Notes: generated from the sequence alone by a model not told the origin. A stretch of 64,000 nt of DNA from Cladobotryum mycophilum (GCA_036429605.1 CM071589.1:4898001-4962000), one strand, 5' to 3'. Positions 52,594 to 64,000 are shown, counted from the first letter of the stretch. A program made the numbers and translations.

Positions 52594-53195
52594 TTATGGA
52601 TGTTGATTTCCAGGATTTGAAGTGTTGCCAGTCCCACCACCATTATTATCTGAACTGATCTCGGTGCTACTGCTATTATTACTTGGGTCTCCGGTGGCGG
52701 TGGCAGCCTTCTTTTCCTCTTCTAGCTTCTTATACTTGCGCTTGCTCTTTTTGGCAGCACTATCGGCTTTCTTCTTTTTTATATCACCAACTATGGCGGA
52801 TCGACTCTGATCCTTGTTAAGGAAATCGTCTACTTTCTGGGCCAAGATCTCCCTCGCGTGTTTGCGGTTCTGGCTTCGAGAGCGGGTAGCTTGAGACTTT
52901 ACGACGATGCCGGTGGGGATGTGCTTGAGCTGGACAGCGGAGTTTGTTTTGTTCTGCGTGAAGGATGATGATTATTAGGTGAGCTGGATAAAAGAAGGGC
53001 GAAGAGAGAGAGAGAGAGAGAGAATGGTACAATCTTTTGGCCGCCTGGGCCGCTGCCTTTGAGGTAGGATTCCTCGATTTCAGAGTCTGGTGGGGGTTTG
53101 GGACGTGGTGGGAGGTTTGTTTGCAAGGTTGTTGCGCCGAGGGTTGTGAAGGGGCGGTAGGATGTTGAGACTATGGGACGGAAAAGGCGGAGCAT
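52594..53195 (-). CDS. rso55: RSO55-like mitochondrial release-factor homologue (GGQ domain only), 174 aa
   Basis: Exons are 53195-53031 and 52953-52594, with a 77-bp intron (GTACCA donor). The N-terminus (MLRLFRPIVSTSYRPFTTLG) is a mitochondrial targeting sequence. Residues about 48-105 are a class-I release factor domain 3: SGPGGQKINKTNSAV carries the GGQ tripeptide that triggers peptidyl-tRNA hydrolysis, followed by GIVVKSQATRSRSQNRKHAREIL. The codon-recognition domains are absent, as in yeast Rso55 and human MTRFR (C12orf65), which rescue stalled mitoribosomes. The C-terminal tail is Lys/Asn/Ser-rich and low-complexity. Confidence 0.9.
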
Positions 53196-53750
53196 TTTTA
53201 TTATTATCTGATGAATTGATCTGCTGTAGGTAGAGTAAGTTGCAGTGTGATTTAGAGATATGCTTGTTTTCGCTGAAACGTTTCGAGAGATGAGGTTGTC
53301 GCAATGTCGCAGTGTCGCAGCGAGATTGGGAAACACTAGCCACATGATGCGGTGGCTCTCTCTCTCTCCCTGCCGAATGGACCCCTGGTTCTTGGCGGGC
53401 CGAAAGTTGTGGCACGGCTGTGGCTAGTGCGCGTACGAAATTGAACTCTCCCCTACCGCGTTTTCTCCCCCTATGGCGGGTTTCTTTTGGATTTGATCTT
53501 TAATTGTACAACCACCACCACTACCGAGAAAGAAAAGGAACGCAAGGCTTTTGAATTGAGCACGCTTAACGCCGTATTATACTCTCATTCCGAGGATCTC
53601 TCTCTTCTATCCAACTCAGTGACCTCTTTTTTCTTTCTCTTCTGCAAAAAGCGATAGCGACTTGACCTTTACTCGATTTTCTTTTTTCAGAAGCCGGATT
53701 CCCAAAGGAAGCAAAAAAGGAAAAAAAAACCACCCAAGAAATTCGCAAAG
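53196..53750. other. Divergent intergenic region between RSO55-like and the small SPT subunit
   Basis: No gene seen. It should hold two promoters; both ends are C/T-rich on their own coding strands. Confidence 0.6.
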
Positions 53751-54285
53751 ATGTCGATGATCGCTTCGGTTCGCAAGACGCTGGGACGCAAGGTTCTTCA
53801 GTTTGAGGTCACTTTTGCCGTCTACATGCTTACGCCTTATGAGAAATTCGCTTTCTGTACGTCCTCTCTCTCCCTCTGTGTCTCTTATTTGATCCCACAT
53901 CCCCCCCTTTTCCCATGAAAGAGTGTCACCGAGGTTGGAGCTCCAAGCTCGTGCTATGGAAACGGCGTCCATCACATCACCGCAACCACCTTTTCTAGAG
54001 AAACCATTGATTTCACAATTGACTAACTGAGGAAACACAAAAGACTCCATCGTATTCCTCCTCATGAGCCTCACCCTCATCGCCGCGACGCTCTACCTCC
54101 CCCACCACGTCTCCATCCTTGCCGGCCGGGTGTGGTACTACATCAACGGCGATAGCATCGACGTCGCCGCCTCGACCCGGGACGCCGTCAAGGATATGGC
54201 GGAGGGCGTGTTTGGCGTCCTGCCCACGGCCGCCGGGGGTGTAGTGGCCAAGGAAGCTTCTGAGGCACTGGTCAGGGAGCTGTAA
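53751..54285 (+). CDS. Small subunit of serine palmitoyltransferase (ssSPT-like), 115 aa
   Basis: Exons are 53751-53856 and 54044-54285, with a 187-bp intron (GTACGT donor, AAAAG acceptor) joining EKFAF to YSIVFLLMSL. The segment LQFEVTFAVYMLTPYEKFAFYSIVFLLMSLTLIAATLYLPHH matches the ssSPT family: an amphipathic motif with a conserved Tyr/Met-Leu-x-Pro-x-Glu-Lys core, then one membrane helix. Such subunits bind the large serine palmitoyltransferase dimer in the ER, stimulate it and set its acyl-CoA choice at the first step of sphingolipid synthesis. The C-terminal 50 residues are soluble and less conserved. It diverges from the RSO55-like gene. Confidence 0.85.
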
Positions 54286-54799
54286 TAAAGAGGAGAAGGG
54301 GGGGATATAAATCTTAATGGCAAATGGCATAGCGAATTGTTTTTTTAGTATGGCGTGATGCGTTTCATGGAGCAACCATGCTTGGAAGGAAATATAGGGG
54401 GTATCATGTCCGTTGGGAGATGAGTATGACATGAGAAAGTCAGGGACATGAACCCAGGTGTTCTATTGTGGAGGAATCGTTTCGTCTTTTTGGGGCGTTG
54501 AGAGTGTAATGTATGCTGAAGTTTAGAATAACTATAGCCTGATGGGCTTAATGTGATAATATGTAATATCAAATCACCTTAATCATAGCCGTTCTCTTGC
54601 CCCCTGTTAAGCTGCTATGAGTTTATGTTTTATGGTCAAACAAAATCAAGGGGTGTTCTTCCCGGTAACCTGGTTATATAGCATGCATGTTCTTGACACG
54701 GAGAGAAGCCTTTATATATGGAGAGTTCACTGAAATGGAGAGCTCATTGGAAAAAAACACCTTTTGCTTCGTTTATTTGATTCCCTTGTCTGTACCTTT
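54286..54799. other. Convergent 3' region between the small SPT subunit and ELP2
   Basis: No gene seen; two 3' UTRs are expected. Confidence 0.6.
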
Positions 54800-57447
54800 T
54801 TATTCCTTCAAATACTCCCCATCAAACCCATATAGCCTCAACGAACTATCCTCTCCAGCAACCGCCAGCTCGAACCTCGTCGTTTGCCCATCATTCTTTG
54901 CCGGTCTCCATGCTAGTTGAAGAACAGCCTTTGGTAGGTTCAATCTGAAAAGAGCGGGAAGTTAGTAGCCCGTCCGTGTAGAGTCAAAGGAAGGTGGTGA
55001 AATAGCAAAAAAAAAAAAAAAAAGGGGGGGGGGGGGTCACTTACTCGAATGACGGAGCCAACTCCACGACGGCAGCTGCGCTTTCGCTCACCAAGCACAA
55101 GCTAATCCGTCCAGTTTCTGTGCCTACCGCTAGCACATATTTGTCTCCAACTTTTTGCGCCAAAAAGTCCACCGATGTGACCGGTGCTTCACAAGGTAGA
55201 GCGGCAGCCTGTGTAAACTGCGTCTTCGCATCCTCGCCCTCTGCTTTGGACGCCGACCAGATTCTCACCTGCTTGTCTCTGCCTGCTGTGGCAAAGATGG
55301 GGGCCTCGGGTGACGGAGCCCACGCGGCGTCAAGAATCATTCGGGAGTGTCCCTTGGGATTAGCTTGCAGGAGCTGATACTGCGCACATCCATCCTCTGC
55401 GACTCCTCGCTCAAACACAGCCCATTGTCGATCACGCCCAACGCTGAGAAGGTACTTGTCGTCGGCGGAGAAGCGGAGACGAGCGACGGTCAGAGAATGG
55501 GCAGTCAGGGGTGGTCTGATTTCCGTCCACTTTTCCGTCTCAAAGAGTCGGATGACGGCGTGGTTGATGGAACTGGCTTTGCATGCGCTGGCAACGAGCT
55601 TGCCGTCGTGACTGGCCGCCAGGCACGAGATTTCGTATCCGTGACCGTACAGCTTTTCCGTCTCTGGCCATAGGGTGTGTCGGGAGAGTGTCTCTTCCAG
55701 GGGAGGGTGGTCAATATCGAGGTACGACTTCTTGACTATAGATGCTGGATCAATGGCGTCTCTGTCGCGATCATCAATTGGCGCAATCTCCTGGTCGTCG
55801 TCTACGGTATCGATGGCCTTGTTTGACAAGCCGAGCACTGGCATGTTGGCGGCATCCGGCATGTCTGCAATGTTTACGCTCTCGATACCGCCCAGGCGGC
55901 TGAGCATCGTGGCGACTGCTCTTGGTTCGCTAAAGACTCTCATGAGCTTCTCATCGGCGCCAGAGACGAACTGAGAATCACCCAAGGCATCGATGCAGTT
56001 GAGGTCGTATCCGTGAATTTGCGGTCGAGACATTTCATGCCATGTCTCGGCATTTGTGCTCTTCCATTTCATGTGAAGTCGGGTTGTCTGATCCAGACTC
56101 GTAGAGAGCAGGTAGTCGCCGCCCCTGGACCAGGAGATACCAGTGACTGCCTTGGTGTGACCGGAGATGGCAACACAGGGCCTCCAGGCATCTGTCGTTT
56201 CTTCATACTCCCATCTCCTCCAGCTTCCCGTCCTGCCCAAGCAGGCCACTGACTTTCCATCTGGAGACCACAAGCCGGTCCAAAACCCACCTGTACTTCC
56301 GGTTGCTGTGGTGGCACCCTTCTCCCGGCTGATCTCGCCGAGCCTCACCATGCTAATCCAGATGCCAGACGTGGGATCAGCTTCCCACACGGCTAGAGAG
56401 TTGTCCGCAGACGTAGACAGAAGCTGCAGTTTACCATCTGCTTGCGAGTGCCATCTTGCGCTGTAGATCCAATCCTCGTGTCCCAAGAGCAGGGCCTCGA
56501 ACGTGACGGAAAAGTCCTTGTCGGCAGCTTTGAGCCAGTGAGCCTTGTTTGAAGGGGACTTTCCTGGCATAAAGGCGCCGCTTGAAGGGTCCGAGCCTTC
56601 TGCTGCAAGGGCAGGCAAATCCCGGCCCTGGTGGATCCTCCATATTCGCACGTACTTGTCCTGGCTGGCAGACGCAAGAAGCACATCGCTATTGGGGCTG
56701 CTTGTTTCCCTCGTAAAGTTCAAGGACCTAATCCAACCTTCATGGCCGCTCAGCGTGGCTTGCAGATTGAACTGGAGAGTTTCTGCCTTTGCCTCTGCTG
56801 TAAGGATCTGTACAATGTCTTTGGTGCCCGCAGAGGCAAGAACAAAGACGTCGCTATCTGCACCGAGTACACTTAGCGAGAGACATAGGGGGAAGTATTT
56901 AGGGGTAGTCTTTATAGATTGGAGGAGTTGAAGTTGTTCGTTTTCGAAACTCCATATCTTGATGGTTGCATCAGCAGCGCCAGTGGCTACAATCCATTTC
57001 GGTTGATCAGCTGCCACTCGCAAGGCGGTGATGCAGTTGATGGGGCCGGTGTGCTCCGAATATGTTTGAAGGACCTCAAAGTTTTGTCCATCTGTTGTGG
57101 ACTTCCATGCTATCAGGGTCTTGTCATCGGAGCCGCTGATGAAATATGTGAAAGAGTCATTCTCAGTTTCTGGAAGAAATGTGAGTGCTTTGACAGTTTC
57201 CTTGTGACCACTCAAGAGTCGAAACACTCCTCTTGGCTGAGGTGCCTATAGCATAAAATTTCTGTCAGTTTTTCAATATGAATGATAGTTTTTATCAAGA
57301 AGCACAAGGACTCACAGCTGGGTGCCACAGAGCGATATTGCAGTCAGCACCGTAGGCCAACAAGCCAGTCCGGCTCCAGTCGGCAACAGCAGTCTGCCTA
57401 TTCGCACCAGCTGATAAATGCTCTACGGAAACCCCCTTGGAACCCAT
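54800..57447 (-). CDS. elp2: Elongator complex subunit 2 (ELP2), WD40 protein, 825 aa
   Basis: Exons are 57447-57316, 57245-55045 and 54944-54800; all joins keep frame and the last adds LNLPKAVLQLAWRPA. The protein starts MGSKGVSVEHLSAGANRQTAVADWS, typical ELP2, and contains a series of WD40 blades (for example LLSGHKETVKALTF, GSDDKTLIAWK, GHEDWIYSARWH, TAGRDKQVRIWSA) forming two propellers. ELP2 scaffolds the Elp123 lobe of Elongator, which installs the carboxymethyl side chain on wobble uridine of tRNAs. A run of 13 G at 55024-55036 lies in the second intron. The gene diverges from URM1, with start codons 761 bp apart. Confidence 0.95.
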
Positions 57448-58207
57448 ATCACTGGAAATGCGTGAAGAGAATGGTAAGTTTTGGAGTTCAAGGGTCTCAG
57501 TCAGGGTTCCACGTGACTAGGATGGTGACTTGCAGGAAGATGCAAAACTTTGGCGTTTTGGTGGCCGCCGCACAAGTCACTTGGTACCCCTCTCACACTC
57601 ACAGCTCATACTCACTCCTCACAGTCACTCTCACTTCTTGGTACAACCTACTAGTAGTACTATGGTAGTGGAGGGAGACACTCATGTAAGTCAGTCGCAC
57701 AGTTTCTCATTGCAGGATCGGTATCGAAACGAGGCATGTCAGGCATATATTTCGGTGGCTACATATTGTCTTATACCATTCTGACATGTGATGTATCCCT
57801 CACTCTTTTTTCTTCTTTTTTTTCCTTTTTCTTAATTTTTAGTTTTTTACCGAATAGTATTTTCCTGATACTATTTAATGCTACCTCCTAGGTACCTCGT
57901 ACTAAAAACCTCTGTTGCTGTTTGAACTTCTCATCACGAGTCTTTAGTACATGCATAGCCCTAAAATGCCCTGAAGACAAGATTGTTTAGCAGTGGTTGA
58001 ACTGAACAGTAGTACCTCCGTATTGAGCCAATGATTAGCCGCCACGGCCCGCCCGCCCAAAGTTTGACTTACACCAACTTTGACCTGACAATCCTGAGAT
58101 CTCTAACATCAACTTTGTTCCTCAGCATCGAGACTAGCAAAGAGCATCTACCAGCACCCACCATCACCCACCGACAACCGAGGTTGACACCTCAGATTTG
58201 ACTCCTC
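57448..58207. promoter_or_regulatory. Shared divergent promoter region between ELP2 and URM1
   Basis: This 760-bp stretch separates the start codons of two genes for the same tRNA wobble modification. No gene is seen in it. It holds T-rich and mixed sequence; no specific factor site was recognised. Co-regulation is an inference from position only. Confidence 0.45.
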
Positions 58208-59279
58208 ATGGCCATCTCGGAAGTGGCGGAAAATGCTCAGATATCCCTTGCAGTTGAATTCTCGTAAGCTCTCTCTCTCTCTCTCGCTGCCTTGCTTTGC
58301 TTTGCTTTGCTTCAGCTGGACCCTCCCTCCTCCTTAGTTTTTGAGTCATGGCTCTGAGATCTATCATATCCGTTGGGCCAATACACAACAACTCTTTTTC
58401 ATGTCTCCCTTTTTTTTACGTCTATTGTTTATCACTCGACTCAGGGAGGGGTGGCAGAGATGATGAAAGGAAAAGAAAAACATGAAAATGAAAAAATGAA
58501 AAGAAATAAAATAAAATGTTTGCTAACTCAATGACTGGGGCGGTTGTTCACCACCTGCCCCGGGTGGGTGTGTATAGAGGGGGTCTTGAGATGCTCTTTT
58601 CCAACCAACGAAATCATGCGTTGACTATTCCTGCTGCCGACAAGGATAGCCGGCCATCAGACATTGGCTTTTTGATACATCATCTCTGCCAGCATGTCAT
58701 GAAAGACACTCGCAAGGAGCTTTTCGTTCTGGACGACCATCTGTATGTCTCAACTCCCCTCGCAGGACGGGCTTCGTGTTGGTTATTGGTCCCCCGCCTG
58801 AACCCCTCCTCCCTGCTTTCGACTTTTTTGCGCCGGCTAGCTGTACAACTAGTGTGGTGCAGGAAGAGCGACAGCCAAAGACCTGTCCTGTGCGGATGAT
58901 GGGGATGGTGTAATGCAACACATCCATGATCCAACATCCTATTATCCCTTGGCAACTTATTGCGCTACACTCCCCCCTCCATGTCTCGTCCTTATTCATG
59001 TCTTGCCTCCACCATGTTTTTGTCACGGACATGACGCCTTTCATCTTCCCGGGTTCCTCGACCGGTGCTTGGTCGGGCTGTCCCGCAACTTTTCGGGCAC
59101 TTTGCCATCTCATTCGCTACTTTGATATGCGGGCAGCTGACCAGGGAAACTCGAAAAATAGACGTCCGGGCATCCTTGTTCTGATCAACGATGCCGACTG
59201 GGAACTCGAGGGCGAGGAATCATACGAGCTGAAGGACGGAGACAACATCCTCTTTGTCTCAACACTACACGGAGGCTAA
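58208..59279 (+). CDS. urm1: Ubiquitin-related modifier URM1, 112 aa
   Basis: Exons are 58208-58263, 58578-58742 and 59162-59279, in phase. The protein reads SGGLEMLFSNQ, then DIGFLIHHLCQHVM and RKELFVLDDHL, then RPGILVLINDADWELEGEE and finishes NILFVSTLHGG. The C-terminal Gly-Gly is activated by Uba4 and converted to a thiocarboxylate that donates sulfur for 2-thiolation of wobble uridine; URM1 can also be conjugated to proteins. The beta-grasp fold and length are typical. Introns of 314 and 419 bp are long for this window, making an unusually intron-heavy small gene. The first intron contains a CT run and a TTTGC pentanucleotide array (58289-58310). Confidence 0.96.
58289..58310. repeat. 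TTTGC pentanucleotide microsatellite in URM1 intron 1
   Basis: Four copies of TTTGC lie directly after a CT dinucleotide run near the 5' end of the first URM1 intron. Confidence 0.85.
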
Positions 59280-60068
59280 GAATTGCTAGACTTTTGTTAC
59301 TAGAATAACTGAAATGCTCGAGTTTAACTCGTTGACTTGTTGAGGGCATGGGCCATGCAAGCAAGACAAAGCATGTCACCAGAAAGAGAGAAAAAACACT
59401 GCCTCACTTGCTGCAAGAAAGCACCTACGTACATAAGATTGAGGCTGGTTTGATCATCTTAGTCTTAGATCTACAGGACGGAAGAAAACAGGCGACTGTG
59501 GCGACAAAGGCAAGGTGGCTCAGCTGGACAGGGACTAGGTCGAGTTTTCGAAACGGTCTGCCAAATGGGAAACTCATCTCTTGCATCAAATCAACCCGAG
59601 ACGTTTCCTTCGAAACCTCCATTCCCCTCTCCGTCCGAAACGGTGTCAGAGAAGAGAGAAAAAGAAAGCCTCATTTAGATGACGCAGCAGCTCCAACCCC
59701 CCTCTCTCCCCTCATTCAGCCTCCAACCACCTCCAACGGAATGAGGGGCTGGAGGGGTAGAGGCGTCAAAAAATTCCAAAAGAAGAGAAGAGGCATTTGA
59801 ATGGATCTTCAAGAATGTTTGCTCAGTCCGACGACTGCAGCTGGCAATTTTGATGCCCAACTCTTGCTACTACAGAATTGGAAAAAAGAGTTGGGGAGAA
59901 AGAAAAAAAGGAGAGAGAACCAAGTCCATTGATGTGTGATGGCCCCCCCATCCGAACACAGATGAGTGCATATACAGTACATGGCAAGGCTGTGACCGGC
60001 TGCAAGTCAGGCCCTAGGATTTCTTTATCTCTCCCTCGCCTTGCTCGCCATTCCTATCGTTGACGTGT

Positions 60069-60083
60069 CCCCCCCCCCCCCCC
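60069..60083. repeat. Poly-C run (15)
   Basis: A homopolymer of 15 C. Its true length is doubtful given the C-run errors elsewhere in this assembly. Confidence 0.9.
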
Positions 60084-60225
60084 TTCTCGTCGCGGCGGTG
60101 AAGGGGAAAAAAAGTATTGTATTGACGCACGTGGCCGTCGGGAACGGGATTCCTACTGTCCAGAACGCGCGTTATCGCTTCCTTCCATACAGTTACGGTA
60201 AGGCATCTATCTATCTATAGTAGCC

Positions 60226-60247
60226 CGGTGCGGTGCGGTGCGGTGCG
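60226..60247. repeat. CGGTG pentanucleotide microsatellite
   Basis: About four head-to-tail copies of CGGTG. Confidence 0.9.
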
Positions 60248-61251
60248 TTTGCACTCTTCTCTCTTTGCAAACAGACCTCTTTGATGCCCGGACCCGTCCG
60301 TTCCACTCCGTACATGGAAGCGGTGAAACCACATGCAAACGGCGGAGAGGGAGAGACGGATCATGGATGGTTAGATGGAGCCTGTCCTTGTCTCTCTCTC
60401 TCATGCAGGTTGAACCTTTTTCGGGTACCCTCAGCCCCCCGGTTTTTTTCGTGTTATGTATGTATATGTGCATGTGTGTGCATGAGTTACCCACTTCGAC
60501 AACGCATGGGGTGCATAACGTGCATCTACATGTCTTCATGTGGTCTCCTCTCTCCCACTCGCTCTCTCGCTCTGTTTCGCTCTGTTTCTGTATGCAAGTC
60601 TCAGTACTACAAGATTTAGGCTTATGAGACATTTTGCCAATGATTCAATTCAAGGCATGGGGGGAGAGGGGGTGTGAGTCGGACCGTTGATAACGAAAAA
60701 GAAGGTGGTAAAATGCGGAGAGAAAAAAAGAGAGAGAGAGAGCATGTATGCATGCACGTCGATATGTATGTTCCAGTTTCCGTTGGACAAGGGCCTGGAC
60801 GACATGTCTACTACTTGTTTGTAATATCGTTCTCCCGCCGTATAAACTGGCCCTTTTCATGGCCCTTCTTTTTCTATCAAATGTTCCCAAGGAGGGCTCA
60901 AAATTCGGTCGTCGTTTTTATTCTGTAATCGTTTGTTGTTGCATTATGTCCACGCCCCCCTCCCCCTTCTCTAGGACAAGCATATCTCCCTCCAATGCTC
61001 TCTTCCTCTCAGTCTCCATCTCATGACAACGAGTCTGCATATTTGGGGGGAGGGGGTCAAAGTTATTGAATAGTTTCTTCTCCAAACGGGCGTCGCCCCA
61101 TGGTTACTAGATAACTTTATGTTACATCAGCTTGGGTCCTTACAACTTGGGGGCCCGTGAGGAGAGAATGCAAAAAGAGACCAGTTTTTTTGGGAAAGGA
61201 ATGCTCCCCCCCTTCCCCTCTTTCTTCTCCTCTTCCTATCAGTTAGCTTTT

Positions 61252-61268
61252 GTTTCGTTTCGTTTCGT
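61252..61268. repeat. TTTCG pentanucleotide microsatellite
   Basis: Three and a half head-to-tail copies of TTTCG. Confidence 0.8.
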
Positions 61269-62715
61269 CAATGACCAAAGAAACATTTTTGCTGCCAGTT
61301 GTTCAAAAGCGCTAGTCGCAATGTTGACCATATTCCAACCACATCCCTAACTGGGGGGTTCCTTGTCCCATCATCTGTGCTGGTCGTTCAGCCGCCCTCC
61401 TCCCCCCTCCTCATCTCCCCGCCTCCCCCTCCATCTCCAATCCATCATCATCACCTCCCTCTTCTTTTCCTTTCCCATTCGTAAAAAAGGGCTCTAGGGC
61501 GTACCATCTTGTCCCGGTTTACTTTTTAGTGTCTGCCGGGGGTGGTTTGATAAACAAAAACAAAGGAAGATGGTTTCGATTTCAACTCTGCGGCTGAACC
61601 AAACATCTTCTCCCCATCGTATATACTCCGTAGACAAAGAGCGACGGTGGCTCCGGCGGCGGCGTTTGCGGCGTCATCAACCCCCCTGGTCCATCACATC
61701 CGATTAGATACCTCTTCTTCTATTTAATTTATATTGAAGGGATGACCTATTTTCCCTTTGAGTAGACTAGACGCCCAAGCGCAATGGGGACGCCCGACCA
61801 ACCTGGGCTCGCTCCCCATTGTAGTAGCAACAGTTAGTTTTAACTGCCCACCGGCGCAAAGGGGCAAAAGAAGGAAAAGCAGTAGATCAGAAACAAGAAT
61901 AGAGCAAAGAATAGAAACGGCTTCCCAAACTATTGGGCCGTTTTCGTTCCCTCTTTTTTTCTGCCTTCTCGCTGTCTGTATGTTGGCTCGCTGTATGTAG
62001 GCTTTCGGCAAATTCTTCAGCGGCGTGCGCCTCCCCCCCCCAAAGAAAAACAATCAATGTCAAAAGGTTCGTAGTATTGCTTTTTCTTGCCTTTTTCCCA
62101 CTCCCACTCCCACTCCCCTCCTCCCCGCAAAGTTCCAGCCCAGCATGACCAAAAAAAATCGTTGGCCAACCATTCGTCAATCCAGCTTTCTGGGAATTTT
62201 CTTTTTTGGCCCTTGGCTTTTGATAACTCTGTTTTGCTGAAAATCTGCAAGTCATTGTTTCTATTCGTAAAACAAAGGTCCATGTTGGTATCATGCTATA
62301 CCATGCTACACCCTGCCATACCATGCTATCTATGCTACCTATGCCTATGCTTACCATGGTAGCTGCTCAACAGCGACGGCGTCGAATAGATCGCCAAATC
62401 CATCCAAGTCTTAAACGTCATGTATGTGTCACCATCACGGTCACGAGAATAGAATGGAATGCAAATACGGAGCAGAGCAAGAGGGCCAGGCCACTACAAT
62501 GAGTGACACGTCACGTCAGCGAGAAGAACAAGTCCATGTATCAAAAGAGCGAATGCGCATTGTCGATACTAGCCCATATACAACTAGATACAGTCAAACT
62601 ATCTGCGTAATCCCTGGCCATGGCTTAGACGCCACCAAATCCTCAATGACATGGCCATCGGGGAATTTCCCTCGATAGATGCCTCGTCCATGATCAAAGG
62701 CAAGCGTGGCTAATC

Positions 62716-62740
62716 ACCACCACCACCACCACCACCACCA
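62716..62740. repeat. CCA trinucleotide microsatellite
   Basis: About eight CCA units in non-coding DNA. Confidence 0.9.
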
Positions 62741-63487
62741 GACATTTTGGTATCCTCACAAGTAGAAACGAAGAAGAAATAAAAAAAGTATCAAGAGCCC
62801 AAATAAGATATGCTTTAATCAAATAACAGTAGTACCTCCTGATGGTGGTGGTGGTGTGCAATCACCCCGGCCACCTATTCCTAAGCCTTCGCCTTTTCAA
62901 ATGCAACACACACATATGTATCATCCCGAAATACAGATGAACAACCAATAATAGTACAAGTTTGTGACAAAAACAACCAAGATAATGATGCCGTAATAAA
63001 CAGATAGACAATAACGTGGTGAAAATCAAAACAAGTTTGCAAATATAATTCAGACAGCCAACCCTCCACAGAAATTGCCTTGCTTCAGGCAAAAAAAGGT
63101 AAAATCGACCCGGAAAAAACCCTTCGTTCTTTGTCTCTCAGCTTTCGCTTTTCGTCGAATGTCCATCAAGGCACAAACGCGCTGCAAACTCAAATGTCGA
63201 CACGCTGCCTCCAACCCCCGTCGCTAACTTTTTCAGTAAATGATAATCCGCCGTCAAAGCCGACTCAAGTCGACATCACGAATGCCTCTTTTGGCCCACC
63301 GCCTCCGCCATGGGAGATGAGTATTAGTATAGTATATATGTTGTACTTTTTTGTGTCCCCTCCAATGACTCTAAGCAGCCATGGAGGGAGTTTTTTTTCA
63401 TAAAGGTCGTACACATGCGCTGGAGAGCACATGGCGTTGTCGTGTAATCGTCATAATTGAACAAGTTTGTCGCAATATAACAAGTAT

Positions 63488-64000
63488 TTAGTACATTCGG
63501 GGAGCGAAGCCCATCTGTCGAGAGTGGTCCTCATACATCATGCCACCTTGAGGAGGTGCCTGGTGTTGGGGTGGTTGCTGCTGCTGCTGCTGTGGTTGAT
63601 GATGTTGCTGCTGCTGCTGCTGCTGCTGTTGCTGATGCTCATACATGCTGTAGTGGCCTCGCTGGACACCCTCCATGGGGGCAGGACCGTGACCCATCTC
63701 ATAGGAGCCAACACGTTCATTGCTAGGCATTGCCGGGTGCTGGTTGGGGATGGCACCATGGGGGAACTGGGTGGCAACGGGAGTAGTGGAGGCTGTCGAA
63801 GGTGTGGAGGTGGCAGACTGAGCAGAGGCGCCACCCTTGGGCTTGCGAGCAGCGACAGTGCGCGCCTTGCCACGGCCCTTGATGCCCTTGTTGCTGTTCT
63901 TGTAGTGCTCCTGGAAGTACTCAAACAACTCCTGGTAAGTGTCGGGGACCTCGCCATCGGCAAGGAATTGAACAAACTTGGAGGTGAGCTTCTGGAGTGT
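63488..64000 (-). CDS. Glutamine-rich protein, C-terminal part (runs off the right edge)
   Basis: The open frame continues past the window edge, so only about 170 C-terminal residues are visible. They comprise a short conserved-looking block (FVQFLADGEVPDTYQELFEYF, then EHYKNSNKGIKGRGKARTVAARKPKGG, the latter basic and possibly nuclear-targeting), a Ser/Thr/Ala-rich spacer, and a tail with two polyglutamine runs and many Pro and His, ending FAPRMY. Such a layout is common in fungal transcription regulators, but I do not recognise the family and no DNA-binding domain is visible in this part. Confidence 0.75.
   Translation of the reverse strand, partial: TLQKLTSKFVQFLADGEVPDTYQELFEYFQEHYKNSNKGIKGRGKARTVAARKPKGGASAQSATSTPSTASTTPVATQFPHGAIPNQHPAMPSNERVGSYEMGHGPAPMEGVQRGHYSMYEHQQQQQQQQQQHHQPQQQQQQPPQHQAPPQGGMMYEDHSRQMGFAPRMY
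63575..63634 (-). repeat. CAG/CAA repeat encoding polyglutamine
   Basis: Two CAG-type runs (CTG on the plus strand), separated by His/Pro codons, encode polyglutamine in the edge protein. Length polymorphism between strains is likely. Confidence 0.9.

Larger units (their letters stand above)
59280..63487. other. Gene-poor region right of URM1
   Basis: No supportable gene in about 4.2 kb. It is rich in simple sequence: 15 C at 60069-60083, a CGGTG array at 60226-60247, TTTCG at 61252-61268, and CCA repeats at 62716-62740. The frames seen are short and lack features. The right end is presumably the 3' UTR of the gene at the window edge. Confidence 0.6.

Noticed and set aside
60618..61026. Overlapping short plus-strand frames near 60.7-61.0 kb
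   Set aside because: Low-complexity and without start or splice context; nothing supports a gene.

Overview
The window is eukaryotic and comes from a filamentous ascomycete, most likely a Sordariomycete and probably of the order Hypocreales. The evidence is short spliceosomal introns (mostly 49-130 bp with GTRNGT donors and YAG acceptors), pyrimidine-rich tracts before several start codons, and proteins whose lengths and motifs match filamentous fungi (for example a GSK-3 kinase of 394 aa and a YOR1-type transporter of 1478 aa). No viral, plasmid, CRISPR or transposon gene was recognised. Exon boundaries were set by hand from splice motifs and reading frame, so all coordinates are predictions.

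Layout, left to right. 1-18 kb: a CSI2-type wall/membrane protein (+), a YOR1-type ABC transporter (-), exosome subunit CSL4 (+), a short SEC2-type Rab exchange factor (+), tRNA pseudouridine synthase PUS4 (-), and an RFTS-domain protein resembling heterochromatin factors of the Raf2/DIM-7 kind (+). 18-24 kb: nuclear cap-binding subunit CBP80 (-) and GSK-3 kinase (-). 24.2-35.1 kb: an 11 kb stretch with no supportable gene, rich in purine/pyrimidine tracts near the GSK-3 start. 35-47.5 kb: a 6-phosphofructo-2-kinase whose phosphatase histidine is serine (-), TOM40 (+), a ubiquitin-specific protease ending in a CaaX box (-), mitochondrial ribosomal protein uL5m (+), and the Hsp70 exchange factor FES1 (-). 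50-59.3 kb: actin (+), an RSO55-like mitochondrial release-factor homologue (-), a small serine-palmitoyltransferase subunit (+), ELP2 (-) and URM1 (+). The rest is non-coding up to the C-terminal part of a glutamine-rich protein that runs off the right edge (-).

The genes are mostly housekeeping and do not form a biosynthetic or defence cluster. Two functional groupings stand out. ELP2 and URM1 are divergent neighbours, and both act on the wobble uridine of tRNA (Elongator adds the side chain; URM1 carries the sulfur). TOM40, uL5m and RSO55 all serve mitochondria.

The most important technical point for a reader is that four genes (CSI2, TOM40, FES1 and actin) are each broken by one missing base in a C-run of the coding strand. 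Actin cannot plausibly be broken in a living fungus, so these look like consensus errors in the assembly. Restoring one C in each gives the conserved C-terminus.
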